Assembly (NCBI RefSeq): GCF_017642925.1 | Contig: NZ_JAEPOL010000012.1 | Location: forward strand, 62,001-126,000 | Length of the DNA stretch: 64,000 nucleotides | Direction: 5' to 3' | Source of the DNA: Maricaulis sp. | GTDB lineage: Bacteria; Pseudomonadota; Alphaproteobacteria; Caulobacterales; Maricaulaceae | Part shown: positions 62,999 through 64,000 of the stretch, one piece after another | How the letters are laid out: the number at the start of each line of letters is the position of its first letter | Position numbering within the stretch: the first letter of the stretch is position 1 | Program-made: the position numbers and the translations under genes | The notes under the pieces: generated by a model | The model's database searches: none | The model's input: the letters and a program-made list of their open reading frames with translations, nothing else | Told to the model about the DNA's origin: nothing

Positions 62999-63406
62999 AT
63001 GACAAGGGAACCTAGAAACAGTGGCGCGCCGCGTCCAGACATGACACTGCGCTGGGCGGCGCGGATCGTGCTGGTCGTGGCCGTGGTAGTCATCACCGAT
63101 CTGGCCCTGCAACCGGCTCCGGACCTGCCCGGCAGCCTGCTCGGTTCCGACAAGATCGAACATGCCGCCGCCTTTCTGGCGCTGACAATTGTGTCCCGCC
63201 TGGCCTGGCCGCAGCTGGCCGGCTGGCTGATCGCGCTGCTCCTGCTGGCCTATGGCTTCGGGATCGAGCTCGCCCAGGATGCCCTGGACGCCGGGCGCGT
63301 TGCCTCGCTCGCCGACCTGATTGCCGATGCGGTCGGCATCCTGGCAGGCTTTGCCCTGATCCGCCTGTTCAACGGGCTTCGCCGCTGGGACCACACGGCT
63401 TCCTGA
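62999..63406 (+). CDS. VanZ-like membrane protein
   Basis: A roughly 135-residue protein with three to four membrane helices (RIVLVVAVVVITDLALQ, KIEHAAAFLALTIVSRLAWP, LAGWLIALLLLAYGFGIELA, LADLIADAVGILAGFALIRL). The block SDKIEHAAAFLAL and the acidic GIELAQDALD are VanZ-like. The start is uncertain (ATG 62999 or 63041). Divergent from bioB. Confidence 0.82.
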   Translation: MTREPRNSGAPRPDMTLRWAARIVLVVAVVVITDLALQPAPDLPGSLLGSDKIEHAAAFLALTIVSRLAWPQLAGWLIALLLLAYGFGIELAQDALDAGRVASLADLIADAVGILAGFALIRLFNGLRRWDHTAS

Positions 63407-63415
63407 CCGGTAAAA

Positions 63416-63441
63416 GAAAAGGCCCCGCCGGAGCGGGGCCT
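63416..63441 (-). terminator. Rho-independent terminator for the AgcS gene
   Basis: AGGCCCCGC and GCGGGGCCT pair around CGGA; the minus strand continues into a TTTTCTTTT run, so it ends the AgcS transcript. It also lies after the VanZ-like gene, but the plus-strand side lacks a T-run. Confidence 0.85.
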
Positions 63442-63468
63442 GATCCTGTTTCACCAAAGACCCGGCAA

Positions 63469-64000
63469 TCAGGCGTTCGGCTTGCTGTCTTCACCGCTGC
63501 CATCGGGCGATACGGCGGTGATGGTGTCGTCCGGGGTCTCGGTCGTGCCCCAGTCGTCGCCGGCCCAGTTCGGCGGCAGCTCGCCGGTCTTGTCGAAGCG
63601 CTTGGTCATGGAGACCACCACGCCCGACAGCATCAGCAGGGCCACCACGTTCGGCAGCAGCATCCAGGAGTTCGCGACATCGCCGAAACGCCACAGCCCG
63701 TCGACATTCAGGATCAGCGTGCCGACGAAGGCGACTGCGACCCAGAGATAGCGGAACGGCTTGGCCGCCCAGTCGCCGAACACATAGGTCAGCGAGGTCT
63801 CGGCATAGTAAGACCAGCCGATAATGGTGGTGAAGGCGAACAGGGCCTGCGCCGCCAGGATCACCCAGGCGCCGCCGAACATGCCGTTCGAGAAGGCCGC
63901 CGTGGTGATGGCCGAGGCTTCCAGCGAGGTCGCCTGCCAGGCATAGGCCGCCGTCGTACCGTCGTCATTGGGGTAGGCACCCTCGACGACCAGGATAACC
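63469..64000 (-). CDS. Alanine/glycine:cation symporter (AgcS), 3' part
   Basis: The C-terminal 177 or so residues of an AGCS-family symporter; the gene starts beyond the right edge, and the frame stays open to position 64000. Visible blocks: SLEASAITTAAFSNGM, FAFTTIIGWSYYAETSLTYV (family hallmark), FRYLWVAVAFVGTLILN and NVVALLMLSGVVVSMTKRFD, then a hydrophilic tail. It imports alanine or glycine with sodium or protons. Confidence 0.92.
   Translation of the reverse strand, partial: VILVVEGAYPNDDGTTAAYAWQATSLEASAITTAAFSNGMFGGAWVILAAQALFAFTTIIGWSYYAETSLTYVFGDWAAKPFRYLWVAVAFVGTLILNVDGLWRFGDVANSWMLLPNVVALLMLSGVVVSMTKRFDKTGELPPNWAGDDWGTTETPDDTITAVSPDGSGEDSKPNA

Overview
The window is GC-rich, densely coded chromosomal DNA from an alphaproteobacterium, most likely a stalked or dimorphic marine lineage of the Maricaulales/Caulobacterales type. 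The evidence is an apparent DivL pseudokinase (Tyr in place of the phospho-acceptor His), a full CtrA box, the ChvG-ChvI plus EIIA-Man/HPr block, AddAB in place of RecBCD, the imuA-imuB-dnaE2 mutasome with an alphaproteobacterial LexA box, the hemC-hemD-Mic60-hemY block, a Usg-like protein and a CC0125/CC1285-type lipoprotein. The species cannot be fixed from the sequence alone. No rRNA, prophage or CRISPR array was seen.

Layout. 1-5.4 kb (minus): an overlapping operon tsaE-amgK-murU-addB-addA (t6A tRNA modification, cell-wall sugar recycling, double-strand break repair). 5.5-7.8 kb (plus): a 2Fe-2S ferredoxin and a large exported SHOCT protein. 7.8-11.4 kb (minus): divL with a small downstream gene, then a TonB-C lipoprotein. 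11.6-13.7 kb (plus): a membrane protein with a roughly 400-residue acidic tail, preceded by a CtrA box. 13.8-16.9 kb (minus): chvI-chvG-EIIA-HPr with no hprK in the block. 17-20.5 kb (plus): an unrecognised 566-residue protein, a DUF1214/DUF1254 pair and an NTF2-like exported protein. 20.6-34.5 kb: mixed housekeeping and envelope genes (S9 peptidase, dapF, usg, SDR, isoaspartyl peptidase, TrmH-type methyltransferase, IalB, rlmN, EF-hand protein, ABM-GNAT fusion, His/Met-rich exported methyltransferase). 34.7-36.5 kb: a 29-residue membrane peptide and a creatininase-family gene whose 3' end carries an IS5-family (IS427-type) insertion.

36.5-49.8 kb: a host-attachment (baeRF-like) protein; tsaD-gpsA-YciI-Rieske diverging from hemC-hemD-mic60-hemY-uridine kinase; tRNA-Thr(CGT); bfr/bfd iron storage; a TIGR00266 protein; a lone receiver; folD-yggU-yggT. 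50-55.6 kb: tRNA-Ala(CGC), an S41 peptidase and a metal-uptake cassette (DUF2946, TonB-dependent receptor, PepSY membrane protein). 55.6-61.1 kb (minus): the SOS mutasome imuA-imuB-dnaE2. 61.2-64 kb: a Gly-rich exported FliL-like protein, phhB, bioB, a VanZ-like protein and the 3' part of an AgcS symporter.

Small-scale structure beyond genes includes two related hairpin repeats lying immediately 3' of the two tRNAs with compensatory stem changes, two long GTCATCCC-ended palindromic repeats, a threefold 20-nt tandem repeat that feeds into a terminator, and an IS whose stop codon lies in the target duplication. Most start codons were re-chosen from ribosome-binding sites, family N-termini and 1-4 nt overlaps with upstream genes.
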